Assembly (NCBI RefSeq): GCF_023935105.1
Contig: NZ_CP096040.1
Location: 2,108,001-2,172,000 of the forward strand
DNA: 64,000 bases
Origin: Caulobacter segnis
GTDB taxonomy: Bacteria > Pseudomonadota > Alphaproteobacteria > Caulobacterales > Caulobacteraceae
Reading direction: 5' to 3'
The position numbers and the translations under genes are program-made. Shown one piece after another: positions 26,579 through 35,092 of this stretch. The stretch's first letter is position 1; each line of letters starts with the position of its first letter. The notes below the pieces were generated by a model. It was given only the letters and a program-made list of their open reading frames with translations. It was not told the DNA's origin and did no database searches.

Positions 26579-28390
26579 CTAACGCACCGAGGTCCACGGA
26601 CGACTCAGCAGCACCGCGCAGTTGATCAGCCCGACCAGGGAGTAGGTCTGCGGATAGTTACCCCACAGCTCCCCGTCGGCGAAGCCGATGTCCTCGGACA
26701 GCAGGCCCGCGCCGGTGCGGCGCGACAGCATGTCCTCGAACAGCTCGCGGGCTTCCTCGGTGCGGCCCGACAGGTGCAAGGCCTCGATCAGCCAGAAGGT
26801 GCAGATGTTGAACGCCGTCTGCGGCGAGCCGAAGTCGTCGGGAATGGCGTAGCGCAGCAGGTACGCGCCGCGCCGCAGGCCATCCTCGATCGCCTTGAGG
26901 GTGGCGACGTTGCGCGGATCGTCGGGCTTGTGGAAGCGCAGGTCGACCAGCTGCAGCAGGGACGCGTCCAGCTCGTCACCCTCGAAGGTGGCGGCGAAGC
27001 GGCCCAGCTCCGCGTTCCAGGCGCGGTCCTCGATGACCTTGCGGACCTGGGCGGCGCGACCGTTCCACAGCGCGGCCTTGTCGGTCAGGCCCAGCTTCTC
27101 GGCGGCGTTGCCCAGGCGGTCGCAGGCCGCCCAGCACATGGCCGAGGAATAGGTGTGGACATTGGCGCGGCCGCGGAACTCCCACAGGCTGGCGTCGGGC
27201 TGGTCGTGCAGCTGGAAGGCCCGCTCGCCCACCGGCTCCAGAGCCTCGAAGTCCTCGACCGTGGCCGGACGCAGCAGGCGCTCGTCGAAGAAGGCCTGCA
27301 CCGTCGACAGGATGATCTGGCCGTAGACGTCGTTCTGGATGTGCTCGAACGCCTGGTTGCCGACCCGCACCGGCCCCATGCCGCGATAGCCAGGCAGGTC
27401 GGGGGCGAAGCGCTCGGTCAGCACCTCCTCGAAGCCCACCCCGAACAGCGGCTGGATGTGACCGCCGCCGGCCCGATCGACGATGTTGCGCAGATAGCCC
27501 AGATAGTTCTCCAGGATGTCGACCGCGCCCAGCCGGTTCAGGGCCTGGACCACGTAATAGGCGTCGCGCAGCCAGCAGTAGCGGTAGTCCCAGTTGCGGC
27601 CGCTGTCGGCGTGCTCGGGGATCGAGGTGGTCAAGGCCGCGACGATGGCCCCGGTCTCCTCGTGCATGCACAGCTTCAGAGTGATGGCCGCGCGGATCAC
27701 CGCCGTCTGATAGTCCAGCGGCACGGCCAGGCCGCGCACCCAGTGCTTCCAGTAGCCTTCCGTCTCGCGCAGCATCCGCTCGCAGGTGGCGCCGATATTG
27801 GCGTCGAAGCCCTCGTCCGCGCCCAGGAACATGGCGATCGGCCGCTCCAGCCGAAACGGGCGCTCCTCCAGGATGTGCGAGACCGGCGCGTCTGTGGAGA
27901 GGCGCAGGGTCATGTCCGAGCACAGGTAGCGGATGTGGTTCGAGCCCGAGGTGTGCTCGGCGACCTTGGCCCCCCAGCCGGCCGTGGGGCGCAGGCGCAG
28001 GGTCACACGCGCCACCCCGGTGATCGGCCGGATCAGGCGGATGAAGGCGGTGGGCCGGAAGGTGCGGCCGAACTGCAGGTAGCGTGGGGCGAAGTCGATG
28101 ATCTCGATCCGGGCGCCGTCCTCGTCGGCGATCTCGGTGCGCAGGATCGGCGTGTTGCGGATGTAGCCCTGGCGCACCTCGGCGCGGCGGTCTACCTGGA
28201 CCTCCCAAAGGCCCTTGGCCGCGTCGCCCTGGGGATCGGCGTCGTCCAGCAGGGCGCTGAACACCGGATCGGAATCGACGCGCGGCGCGCAGCCCCAGAC
28301 GAACCGGCCTTCGGTGTCGATCAGGGCGCTGACCGCGCAATTGCCGATCGGGAACAGATCGAGCGTTTTCTTGTGCAAGCTTTCACCCAT
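26579..28390 (-). CDS. Glycoside hydrolase family 15, probable trehalase-like
   Basis: The 603-residue protein has the N-terminal super-sandwich domain (PIGNCAVSALIDTEGRFVWGC) and an (alpha/alpha)6 GH15 catalytic domain. It carries NWDYRYCWLRDAYYVVQAL and the distal GLLSEDIGFADGELWGNYPQ, which corresponds to the catalytic base region. GH15 includes glucoamylases and the actinobacterial trehalases. No signal peptide is present, so it is cytoplasmic. Neighbouring otsBA genes favour trehalose or another alpha-glucoside as substrate. The ATG at 28390 is followed by ESLHKKTLDLFPIG, typical for the family. Confidence 0.85.
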   Translation of the reverse strand: MGESLHKKTLDLFPIGNCAVSALIDTEGRFVWGCAPRVDSDPVFSALLDDADPQGDAAKGLWEVQVDRRAEVRQGYIRNTPILRTEIADEDGARIEIIDFAPRYLQFGRTFRPTAFIRLIRPITGVARVTLRLRPTAGWGAKVAEHTSGSNHIRYLCSDMTLRLSTDAPVSHILEERPFRLERPIAMFLGADEGFDANIGATCERMLRETEGYWKHWVRGLAVPLDYQTAVIRAAITLKLCMHEETGAIVAALTTSIPEHADSGRNWDYRYCWLRDAYYVVQALNRLGAVDILENYLGYLRNIVDRAGGGHIQPLFGVGFEEVLTERFAPDLPGYRGMGPVRVGNQAFEHIQNDVYGQIILSTVQAFFDERLLRPATVEDFEALEPVGERAFQLHDQPDASLWEFRGRANVHTYSSAMCWAACDRLGNAAEKLGLTDKAALWNGRAAQVRKVIEDRAWNAELGRFAATFEGDELDASLLQLVDLRFHKPDDPRNVATLKAIEDGLRRGAYLLRYAIPDDFGSPQTAFNICTFWLIEALHLSGRTEEARELFEDMLSRRTGAGLLSEDIGFADGELWGNYPQTYSLVGLINCAVLLSRPWTSVR

Positions 28391-28603
28391 GGAGATGCGG
28401 CGTGCGAGCGCTGGAGCGCGCTCCTCGTTTTGAGTGAAACCGACACTGTGGCTCGCGGGTTCCTGTTCTTGAAAAACGTCTTCGCGAGGCGAGGGTAGGG
28501 CTCGCCCCTTCCGTTGTCCGCGTTGACGCGAGCGGCCTCAACGGCCATCTGGAATCCTTGACGCGGCCGGCGCCGCGCGTGTGTGGCGGGCTTTTCGACG
28601 GTG

Positions 28604-30076
28604 ATGCGAGTTACGAGACCCTGCGGCGTCCTGGCGGCGGCGATCAGCCTTCTGTCCCTGGTTCCCGCGCAGGCCCAGTCGCAGCGTCCGCCCGTGGCCG
28701 CCAAAACCACCCCGCAACAGGCGGTCCCCGTCGTGCCGGCGGCGCCCGCGCCCGTTCAGCCGGACCTTTCCGCCGTCCAACTGCGCGCCGACCAGACCGA
28801 GCTTCTGCGCCGCGTGCTGGGCGAGGCCTCGACCCACGGCTTCGACACCAAGACCTTCGCGCCGGAAAAGGCGACCACGCAGGCTCAGCTGATCAGCCTG
28901 ACCCTGGCCTACGCCAAGGCCGTGCACAGCGGCCGCCTGCCCGTCAGTGCGTTCATGACCGAATGGGGCCTGCGCCCCGCGCCCTACGATCCGGCGGTCG
29001 ACTTCGTCGCCGCCGTCCAGCAGGACCGTCTGGCCGCCTGGCTGGACAGCCTGCCGCCGCCCTATACCGGTTACCAGACCCTGCGCACGGGCCTGGCGAC
29101 CTACCGCGCCATCGCCGCCAAGGGTGGTTGGAAGCCGCTGGTCCCGACAGGGGAGGCTCCGAAGGAGGGCGAGACGGGCCCCCGCATCGCGGCGCTGGCC
29201 GCGCGCCTGGCGGCCGAGGATCCGACGGTCGTTGTCGGCTCCGCGCCGGTCTTCGACGCGACCCTTATCCAGGCCGTGCAGCGGGCCCAGAAGCGCTTTG
29301 GCCTCAATCCGGACGGCGTCGTCGGCCGGGGGACGCTCGAGGCGCTGAACACGCCCGTCGAGCAGCGCATCGACCAGATCGTCGCCAACATGGAGCGCTG
29401 GCGCTGGCTGCCCCAGACCCTGCCGGCCGAGCGGATCCAGGTGAACGTGGCCGCGGCCATCCTGTCGGTATTCCATCAGGATACCCCGACCCTGACCATG
29501 CGCGCGGTCACAGGTCGTCCCGGCGACGAGACGCCGATGCTGTCGTCTATGATCCATTCGATCGTGCTGAACCCGCCGTGGAACGTGCCGTCCTCGATCG
29601 CCACCAAGGAGCTGTGGCCCAAGGAGAAGGCCAGCCCGGGCTATCTGAGCCGCAACGACTTCATCGTCATCCCGACCGGCGACGGCGGCTCGCGTCTTCA
29701 GCAGAAGGCCGGCCCCAAGGCGGCCCTGGGGCAGGTGAAGTTCGACTTCAACAATCCCTATGGCGTCTATCTGCACGACACGCCCAGCCGCTCGAAGTTC
29801 GACAGCTTCAGCCGGCTGGCCAGCCACGGCTGCGTGCGGCTGCAAAAGCCGATCGAGCTGGCCAAGGCGCTGATGGAGGGTGATCCGACCTGGACGCCCG
29901 AAAAGATCGACGAAACCCTGGCCTCGGGCGACACCGTGCGGGCCAAGCTGCCCCAGCAGATCGCGGTCTTCTTGCTGTATTGGACGGCCTATGTGACCCC
30001 AGACGGGCAGGTCAACTTCCGCCAGGATCCGTATGGCTGGGATCGTGAGCTCGTGCAGCGGATTGCCGCACTTTGA
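28604..30076 (+). CDS. Periplasmic L,D-transpeptidase (YcbB-like)
   Basis: A signal peptide (MRVTRPCGVLAAAISLLSLVPAQA) is followed by a scaffold domain and a peptidoglycan-binding helix bundle (LIQAVQRAQKRFGLNPDGVVGRGTLEAL). The YkuD catalytic domain ends in SHGCVRLQKP with nucleophile Cys410. Length (490 residues) fits LdtD/YcbB enzymes, which form 3-3 crosslinks or attach proteins to peptidoglycan. ATG 28604 was chosen over GTG 28583 because it begins the signal peptide. A DUF882 protein follows 72 bp downstream, a common pair in alphaproteobacteria. Confidence 0.92.
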   Translation: MRVTRPCGVLAAAISLLSLVPAQAQSQRPPVAAKTTPQQAVPVVPAAPAPVQPDLSAVQLRADQTELLRRVLGEASTHGFDTKTFAPEKATTQAQLISLTLAYAKAVHSGRLPVSAFMTEWGLRPAPYDPAVDFVAAVQQDRLAAWLDSLPPPYTGYQTLRTGLATYRAIAAKGGWKPLVPTGEAPKEGETGPRIAALAARLAAEDPTVVVGSAPVFDATLIQAVQRAQKRFGLNPDGVVGRGTLEALNTPVEQRIDQIVANMERWRWLPQTLPAERIQVNVAAAILSVFHQDTPTLTMRAVTGRPGDETPMLSSMIHSIVLNPPWNVPSSIATKELWPKEKASPGYLSRNDFIVIPTGDGGSRLQQKAGPKAALGQVKFDFNNPYGVYLHDTPSRSKFDSFSRLASHGCVRLQKPIELAKALMEGDPTWTPEKIDETLASGDTVRAKLPQQIAVFLLYWTAYVTPDGQVNFRQDPYGWDRELVQRIAAL

Positions 30077-30148
30077 CCCGGCTCAGCTTGCTTTCTTAAC
30101 GTCTATGGGGTGTCCTGCCGCCACTTCAGTGTCGGGTAAGGCGTACTC

Positions 30149-30802
30149 ATGCATCGACGTAAGCTGCTTCAGTGGGGGCTGAGCGCTGTTGGGGCCGGAC
30201 TTGTTCCGCTGGCCGCCGCACGCGCCGACGATGACATCATCGGCGCTATTCTGCAGGGAAAACATCCGAACGCGCCGGTGGTTCCCGCCGCGCCGCCGGT
30301 CGGTCTGAGACCGACTCCAGTCGAGACCTTCGCCGCCCAGCCGGCGGTCGAGCCGAAGTGGGTCAAGCTGCGCAACATCCACACGGACGAGAAGCTGGAA
30401 GCCGTCTACTGGGAGAACGGCGAGTACGTTCCCGACGCGGTCACGGCCCTGAACCACGTGCTGCGCGACTATCGCAACGACGAGGTCCACCCGATCGACC
30501 CAGGCCTCTACGACATCCTGGGCAAGATCGCCGAGAAGACCCAGACCAAGGCGCACTTCCAGGTGATCTCCGGCTATCGTTCGCCCGCGACCAACCGGAT
30601 GCTGTCCGAACGCAGCGGCGAGGTCGCCCGGCACAGCCTGCACATGGACGGCAAGGCCATGGACATCTACTTGGAAGACATCTCCCTGCAGGAGATCCGG
30701 GCCGAGGCTCTGGGGCTGCAGCTGGGCGGCGTCGGCTACTATCCCAAGAGCCGCTTCGTCCATGTCGACGTCGGTCGCGTCCGCGCGTGGTCCGGGACCT
30801 GA
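30149..30802 (+). CDS. DUF882/YcbK-like peptidase M15 family protein
   Basis: The 217-residue protein begins with a twin-arginine-like leader (MHRRKLLQWGLSAVGAG). It has the M15/DUF882 zinc-site pattern: SGYRSPATNRML, HMDGKAMDIYL and FVHVDVGRVRAW. Family relatives act on peptidoglycan stem peptides or are thought to. Its position after an L,D-transpeptidase supports a cell-wall role. The ATG at 30149 has GTAAGGC upstream and the start is fixed by the leader. Confidence 0.87.
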   Translation: MHRRKLLQWGLSAVGAGLVPLAAARADDDIIGAILQGKHPNAPVVPAAPPVGLRPTPVETFAAQPAVEPKWVKLRNIHTDEKLEAVYWENGEYVPDAVTALNHVLRDYRNDEVHPIDPGLYDILGKIAEKTQTKAHFQVISGYRSPATNRMLSERSGEVARHSLHMDGKAMDIYLEDISLQEIRAEALGLQLGGVGYYPKSRFVHVDVGRVRAWSGT

Positions 30803-30898
30803 CCTTTTCCGTTGGCGCGCGTAACCAAGCGCCCGTCGCGACGTTTAGACCCTGAGAGCCGGCGCGATCGGTCTTCGCGTCGCAGGGAGGTTGGTCAT

Positions 30899-31243
30899 AT
30901 GAGCGAGCGTCGTCGAAATCCGTTCGGCTGGATCGTGCTGGGCTTCGTCGTCGGCGTGCTGTCGGCGTTCGGCGCCATGGCGTTCCTCACCCCCAGCCAG
31001 GACGAGTACGAAAGCCATCCGATCGCGATCGCGACCGCCGCCGATGACGCGGCGATCGAGGCCATGGACGCCGCGCCGGCCGCCCCTCGGCCCGCCCCGC
31101 GCAAGATCGAGATCTCCGCGCCGGCGCCCGCCGATCCCGTGGCCGCGCCCAAGCCCGAACCGGCCGTGGCGACGTCCAAGGACCTGGATCCCCAGGTCGC
31201 CGACGACGCGGCCGCGGCGGGGATGACCTCGCGGGCGCAGTAA
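30899..31243 (+). CDS. Single-pass membrane protein with Pro/Ala-rich tail
   Basis: This 114-residue protein has a short basic start and one transmembrane helix at about residues 9-30 (WIVLGFVVGVLSAFGAMAFL). A long acidic, Pro/Ala-rich periplasmic tail follows. ATG 30899 has GGGAGG 9 bp upstream. It follows the cell-wall genes at 28604-30802 on the same strand. No family was recognised; it may tether or space envelope proteins. Confidence 0.65.
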   Translation: MSERRRNPFGWIVLGFVVGVLSAFGAMAFLTPSQDEYESHPIAIATAADDAAIEAMDAAPAAPRPAPRKIEISAPAPADPVAAPKPEPAVATSKDLDPQVADDAAAAGMTSRAQ

Positions 31244-31250
31244 AGTCTTC

Positions 31251-31273
31251 CCTTCTCCCGCAAGGGGAGAAGG
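31251..31273. repeat. Short hairpin, fragment of the GGGAGA repeat family
   Basis: CCTTCTCCC (31251-31259) pairs with GGGAGAAGG (31265-31273) over GCAAG. It resembles the ends of the element at 7265-7446. No U-tract follows. Confidence 0.5.
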
Positions 31274-31362
31274 AGAGGGCGCGAGCATCCATCCACAGCC
31301 TGCTGCCACCAAGCTGGCGGCAGGGCGGGCGCAGTTTCCTTGGAGGTTCAAGGAGCTGCGTA

Positions 31363-31722
31363 TTGACGATCAAGGGAAGCTGTTGCTGCGGCGGCGTGCG
31401 GTTCGAGCTGTTCGAGCCGCCGCTGATGATGGGAACCTGCCACTGCTCGCGCTGCCGCAAGGCCGGATCCGGCGTCTACGCCTATGTCCGGGCCGAGGCG
31501 TTTCACTGGCTGGCGGGCAGGGACCTCGTGGTTCGCTACCAGCCCAGGCCGCCCATGCGGTTCAACCGCAGCTTCTGCCGACGCTGCGGCACGTCGCTGG
31601 GCGATCCGGACAGCGGCCGCATCCTGGCCATCGCTGCCAGCTGCCTGGACGATGACCCTGGCGTCCGCGTGGCCTTCGAGGAGTACGGGCCCGACGCGCC
31701 GCCCTGGGAGAAACCGGCATAG
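31363..31722 (+). CDS. GFA/CENP-V family zinc-binding protein
   Basis: The 119-residue protein matches the glutathione-dependent formaldehyde-activating (GFA) fold. Zinc ligands appear in SCCCGGVRFELF, TCHCSRCRKAGSG and SFCRRCGTSLG. The natural reaction of most members is unknown. The start is a TTG at 31363, supported by AAGGAG 8 bp upstream and by the conserved beginning KGSCCCGG. It is convergent with pstS. Confidence 0.87.
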   Translation: MTIKGSCCCGGVRFELFEPPLMMGTCHCSRCRKAGSGVYAYVRAEAFHWLAGRDLVVRYQPRPPMRFNRSFCRRCGTSLGDPDSGRILAIAASCLDDDPGVRVAFEEYGPDAPPWEKPA

Positions 31723-31725
31723 AAA

Positions 31726-31751
31726 AAGGCGGTGGTCGAGACCACCGCCTT
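31726..31751 (-). terminator. Intrinsic terminator of pstS
   Basis: AAGGCGGTGGT (31726-31736) and ACCACCGCCTT (31741-31751) form a perfect 11-bp stem over a CGAG loop. On the minus strand it is followed by TTT. Confidence 0.85.
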
Positions 31752-31779
31752 CTCCGAACTCAAAGCGCGGAAGGGTCTC

Positions 31780-32820
31780 TTATTCCTTCGGCGCGGGCAT
31801 GGCCGGCAGGGCGCCCGCCTTGCCCTTCATCGCCTGGTGCTGGGCCGGGGGCAGCGGGATCAGGCCGCGGCCTTGCAGGTAGCCGCCACGACCCGTCGCG
31901 GCGTCCGAGACGAACTCGGTGACGAATTCCTTCAGGCCCGGCGTCACGCCGACCTGGGACTTCTTCACGTAGATGTACAGCGAGCGCGACAGCGGATACT
32001 GGCCGCTGGCGATGGTCGCCGGGGTCGGCTTCACGCCGTTGACCGAGGCGCCCTTGATGCGCGAGGCGTTCTCTTCCAGGAACGAGAAGCCGAACACGCC
32101 CAGGGCGTTCGGGGTCTTCTCGATCGTGCCGACGATGGCGTTGTCGTTCTCGCCGGCGTCGACCCAGCCGCCGTCGGTGCGCATCGGCGAGACGGTGGCC
32201 TTGAACTTCTTCTCGTCGTCGGCCTTCAGCTTGGCCAGGGTCGGCAGCTTGGCGGCGCCGCCTTCCATGGCCAGTTCGACGAAGGCGTCACGGGTGCCCG
32301 AGGTGGGCGGCGGGCCGTAGGCCAGGATGCGGGCCTTGGGCAGGCCTTGGCCGACCTCGTTCCAGTTCTTGTAGGGTTGCTTGACGATCTGGCCGCCGCG
32401 CAGGCTCTGGTCGGCCAGGCCCAGGTACAGCTGCTCGAGCTTGAAGTTGAAGTCCGGGCCCTGCTTGTCGACCGCCACGACGATGCCGTCGAAGCCGATC
32501 TTGAGCTCGACGATGTCCTTCACGCCGGCCTTCTGGCAGGCCTGGAATTCGGACTTCTTCATCGGGCGCGAGGCGTTGGCGATGTCGGGGAACTTCTCGC
32601 CCGTGCCGCCGCAGAACATCTTGATGCCGCCGCCCGTGCCCAGGCTTTCCACCTTCGGCGACTTCTTGCCGGTCTTCTTCGAGAAGTTCTCGGCGACGCG
32701 GGTCGAGAAGGGGAACACGGTCGAGGAGCCAGCGGCCCAGACATAGTCGCGGGCCGCGTGAGCCTGGTCGGCGACGGCGAGCAAGGCGACGGTGGCGACC
32801 GCGCCGATGAGCTTGTTCAT
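31780..32820 (-). CDS. pstS: Phosphate ABC transporter substrate-binding protein
   Basis: The 346-residue periplasmic protein has a signal peptide ending ADQAHA. It carries the phosphate-site motifs AAGSSTVFPFSTRVAE, TGGGIKMFCGGTGEKFPDIANASRPMK and PPPTSGTRDAFVEL of the PstS subfamily that includes C. crescentus PstS. It delivers phosphate to the PstCAB importer, which is not in the window. Three Pho-box half-sites lie 64-92 bp upstream of the start, so PhoB activates it under phosphate starvation. A terminator follows its stop, so it is transcribed alone. Confidence 0.93.
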   Translation of the reverse strand: MNKLIGAVATVALLAVADQAHAARDYVWAAGSSTVFPFSTRVAENFSKKTGKKSPKVESLGTGGGIKMFCGGTGEKFPDIANASRPMKKSEFQACQKAGVKDIVELKIGFDGIVVAVDKQGPDFNFKLEQLYLGLADQSLRGGQIVKQPYKNWNEVGQGLPKARILAYGPPPTSGTRDAFVELAMEGGAAKLPTLAKLKADDEKKFKATVSPMRTDGGWVDAGENDNAIVGTIEKTPNALGVFGFSFLEENASRIKGASVNGVKPTPATIASGQYPLSRSLYIYVKKSQVGVTPGLKEFVTEFVSDAATGRGGYLQGRGLIPLPPAQHQAMKGKAGALPAMPAPKE

Positions 32821-32883
32821 GTCGTCAAAATCCTGTGTCGTCCGGTGACGGGGGCAACATGCCGGACCGATGCCCGGGCTTTT

Positions 32884-32912
32884 GTCACAGATCGAAGACA
32901 GTTTTACGACAG
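32884..32912 (-). promoter_or_regulatory. Pho box with three PhoB half-sites before pstS
   Basis: On the minus strand CTGTCGT, CTGTCTT and CTGTGAC occur at exact 11-bp intervals (32912-32906, 32901-32895, 32890-32884). This matches the tandem PhoB consensus CTGTCAT-N4-CTGTCAT. Confidence 0.8.
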
Positions 32913-32936
32913 CATCCGTGGGCGGATGAATGTCGG

Positions 32937-33284
32937 TTAGGCGACGGTCAGAGCCTTTTCGATCGGCCGCGCCAGGACCACGCCCTTCGGACCGTCGACG
33001 ATCGGGCGATTGACCAGGATCGGATGCGCGACCATCGCCGCCAGGATCGCCCCCTCGGTGGCGTCCGGCTTCAGCAGGCCCAGGTCCTCGGCGGGCGTGC
33101 CGCGCTCGCGAAGCAGGCCCCTCAGGTCGGTGTCGGAGCGCTTGACCAGGTCCAGCAACTGCTCGCGGGTCCATCCGGTCTTCAGGTACTCGACCACCAC
33201 CGGGTTCAGCCCCGCCTCCTGCAGCAGGGCGACCGTCTTGGCCGAGGTGGTGCATTTGGGGTTGTGATAGACGGTGACGGCCAT
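32937..33284 (-). CDS. arsC: Arsenate reductase (ArsC, glutaredoxin type)
   Basis: This 115-residue ArsC/Spx-fold protein has the catalytic Cys11 in YHNPKCTTSAKT and the late arsenate-site segment ILVNRPIVDGPKGVVLARP, where the Arg residues bind the oxyanion. It reduces arsenate to arsenite with glutathione/glutaredoxin. It sits directly upstream of the Pho-controlled pstS gene on the same strand. The link makes sense because arsenate enters through phosphate uptake. No arsR or arsenite pump is next to it. Confidence 0.92.
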   Translation of the reverse strand: MAVTVYHNPKCTTSAKTVALLQEAGLNPVVVEYLKTGWTREQLLDLVKRSDTDLRGLLRERGTPAEDLGLLKPDATEGAILAAMVAHPILVNRPIVDGPKGVVLARPIEKALTVA

Positions 33285-33413
33285 GGCGGAGCTCCTGGAC
33301 AGGCGGCCGGTTTAGGCGGGCCCGCGCCGGGCGTCGATGCGTCCCGCCGAAAAATCTTCGTCTCGATGGTGTGCGTGACGGGGCGATGTGCGTCATGACT
33401 GTCGAGAGCAGTC

Positions 33414-33935
33414 ATGAGGAAAGCCGTGGGGCAGCAGAAGCCACACGATCTGCGAGGTCTGGATCGGCGCTACAGGCCAGCGCTGATGGCCTTCTTCATG
33501 CGCCGGGCGGCCAGCCACGGCGACGCCGAGGACATGACCCAGGAGCTGTTCGCCAAGCTGGCGCGGGTCGAGGACCCGGGCATGGCCAACGCCGACGCCT
33601 ACATCTTTCAGATGGCCGCCAACCTGTTGCGCGATCGCCAGCGGCGTGAGCGGGTGCGGGCCAATTACCGCGCCACGCTGGCGGCCGGCGATCCCGTCGA
33701 CCTGGAGCCGCTGGATCCGGCCCGCATCCTGCAGGCGCGCGAAGATCTGGGCGAGGTGTCGCGGATTCTGCGCGAACTGCCCGAGCGCACGCGGGCGATC
33801 TTCCTGCTCTATCGCCTGGAAGGCATGAAGCAGGCCGAGCTCGCCACGCTGTACGGCATGACGACCAGCGGCGTGCAAAAACACATCCTCAAGGCCATGG
33901 GCCACCTGACGCGACGCCTGAGGGCGAGCCCATGA
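33414..33935 (+). CDS. FecI-type ECF sigma factor
   Basis: The 173-residue sigma factor has region 2 (ALMAFFMRRAASHGDAEDMTQELFAKLARVEDP) and region 4 (RELPERTRAIFLLYRLEGMKQAELATLYGMTTSGVQKHI). Its end overlaps the FecR-like gene by 4 bp and a STN-type TonB receptor follows: a complete FecI-FecR-FecA set. Binding of a ligand to the receptor should free the sigma factor through FecR and switch on the receptor gene. ATG 33414 fits with the AGCAGTCATGAGG context, although no strong ribosome binding site is seen. Confidence 0.92.
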   Translation: MRKAVGQQKPHDLRGLDRRYRPALMAFFMRRAASHGDAEDMTQELFAKLARVEDPGMANADAYIFQMAANLLRDRQRRERVRANYRATLAAGDPVDLEPLDPARILQAREDLGEVSRILRELPERTRAIFLLYRLEGMKQAELATLYGMTTSGVQKHILKAMGHLTRRLRASP

Positions 33936-35032
33936 GCGACCCAATGGACGAGATGTTCGACAACAAGCTGGATCTCGCCGCGGACGCCGCCGCCGAATGG
34001 TGCGTGCGCCTGTCGGAGGGAGATCTGTCGCCCGCCGAGCAGCAGGCCCTGGACGCCTGGTTCGCCGCCGATCCGGTCCATCGCGAACTGCTGGACGACG
34101 CCGTCGCCGCCTGGCGGGCGGTGGACCAGCAAGCGTCGCTGCCCGGCATGATTGCCTTGCGCGGCGAGGCGCTGAACGACCTGCGCCGCGCTCAGCACCG
34201 ACAATGGAGCCGCAAGCCCGGCCGTCGCCTGGCCGTCTGGAGCGCCGCCGCGGCGGTGGTCGCGGCCGTGGCCCTGGGCGGTGTCCTGACCTGGCGTGCC
34301 AGCCTGCCGGACGTCTATCGCACCACCGAGGGCGAGCGGCGGATCGTCGAGTTGGCCGACGGCTCGCGCGCCTCGCTGGACGCCGACACCGTGCTGAAGG
34401 TCCGCTACGACGGCGACCGGCGGCGGCTGTGGCTGGAGCAGGGGCGCGCCAAGTTCGCCGTGGCAAAGGATCCGCTACGGCCGTTCTCTGTCGCGGCCGG
34501 GGGCAAGCTGGTGGTGGCCACCGGCACGACCTTCAGTGTCGAGCGCGTCGCCGACCAGATGCGGGTCGTGCTGTACGAGGGCCATGTCGCCGTGCTGGAC
34601 GGGGAGGGCGCCAAGGGGCGTCCGCCGCCGCTGCTGCGCGTGAACGGCGCGCCGACCGAGAAGGCGCTGACGCCCGATCACGAGCTGGTCGCCCAGATCC
34701 ATTCCGAGGCGGCCTCGGTCGCCCCCACCGATTCCGCCCGCGCCGGCGCCTGGGAGACCGGGCAGCTGGTGTTCCAGGACGAGCCCATGAGCCTGGCCGT
34801 CGAGCGGGTCAACCGCTACGCCCGCGACAAGCTGCGGATCGGCGATCCGACGGTGGCCAATCTGCGGATCAGCGGCGTCTTCACATCGGGCGACACCCGC
34901 GCCTTCATCGACGGCGTCACGGCGGTGTTGCCCGTCCGCGCCGTCAGCGGGCAGGGCGGCGAGACCGTCCTGCGCGCGTTCCAGCGCCAGCCAAAAAACT
35001 TGACCGACGGTGGTGTGTCCTCGGGAGAGTGA
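33932..35032 (+). CDS. FecR-like anti-sigma regulator
   Basis: This 366-residue protein has an N-terminal cytoplasmic DUF4880 domain (AAAEWCVRLSEGDLSPAEQQALDAWFAADPVHRELLDDAVAAW), one transmembrane helix near residues 94-115, and a periplasmic FecR domain (YRTTEGERRIVELADGSRASLDADT). The C-terminal part should touch the STN domain of the receptor encoded next. It binds and controls the upstream sigma factor. It overlaps the sigma gene by 4 bp, so the two are coupled. Confidence 0.92.
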   Translation: MSDPMDEMFDNKLDLAADAAAEWCVRLSEGDLSPAEQQALDAWFAADPVHRELLDDAVAAWRAVDQQASLPGMIALRGEALNDLRRAQHRQWSRKPGRRLAVWSAAAAVVAAVALGGVLTWRASLPDVYRTTEGERRIVELADGSRASLDADTVLKVRYDGDRRRLWLEQGRAKFAVAKDPLRPFSVAAGGKLVVATGTTFSVERVADQMRVVLYEGHVAVLDGEGAKGRPPPLLRVNGAPTEKALTPDHELVAQIHSEAASVAPTDSARAGAWETGQLVFQDEPMSLAVERVNRYARDKLRIGDPTVANLRISGVFTSGDTRAFIDGVTAVLPVRAVSGQGGETVLRAFQRQPKNLTDGGVSSGE

Positions 35033-35092
35033 GGCGTCTCACTTACCGAAAAGCGCCGAGACGACAGAACAAGCGGCGCGAGGGAGGGACGT

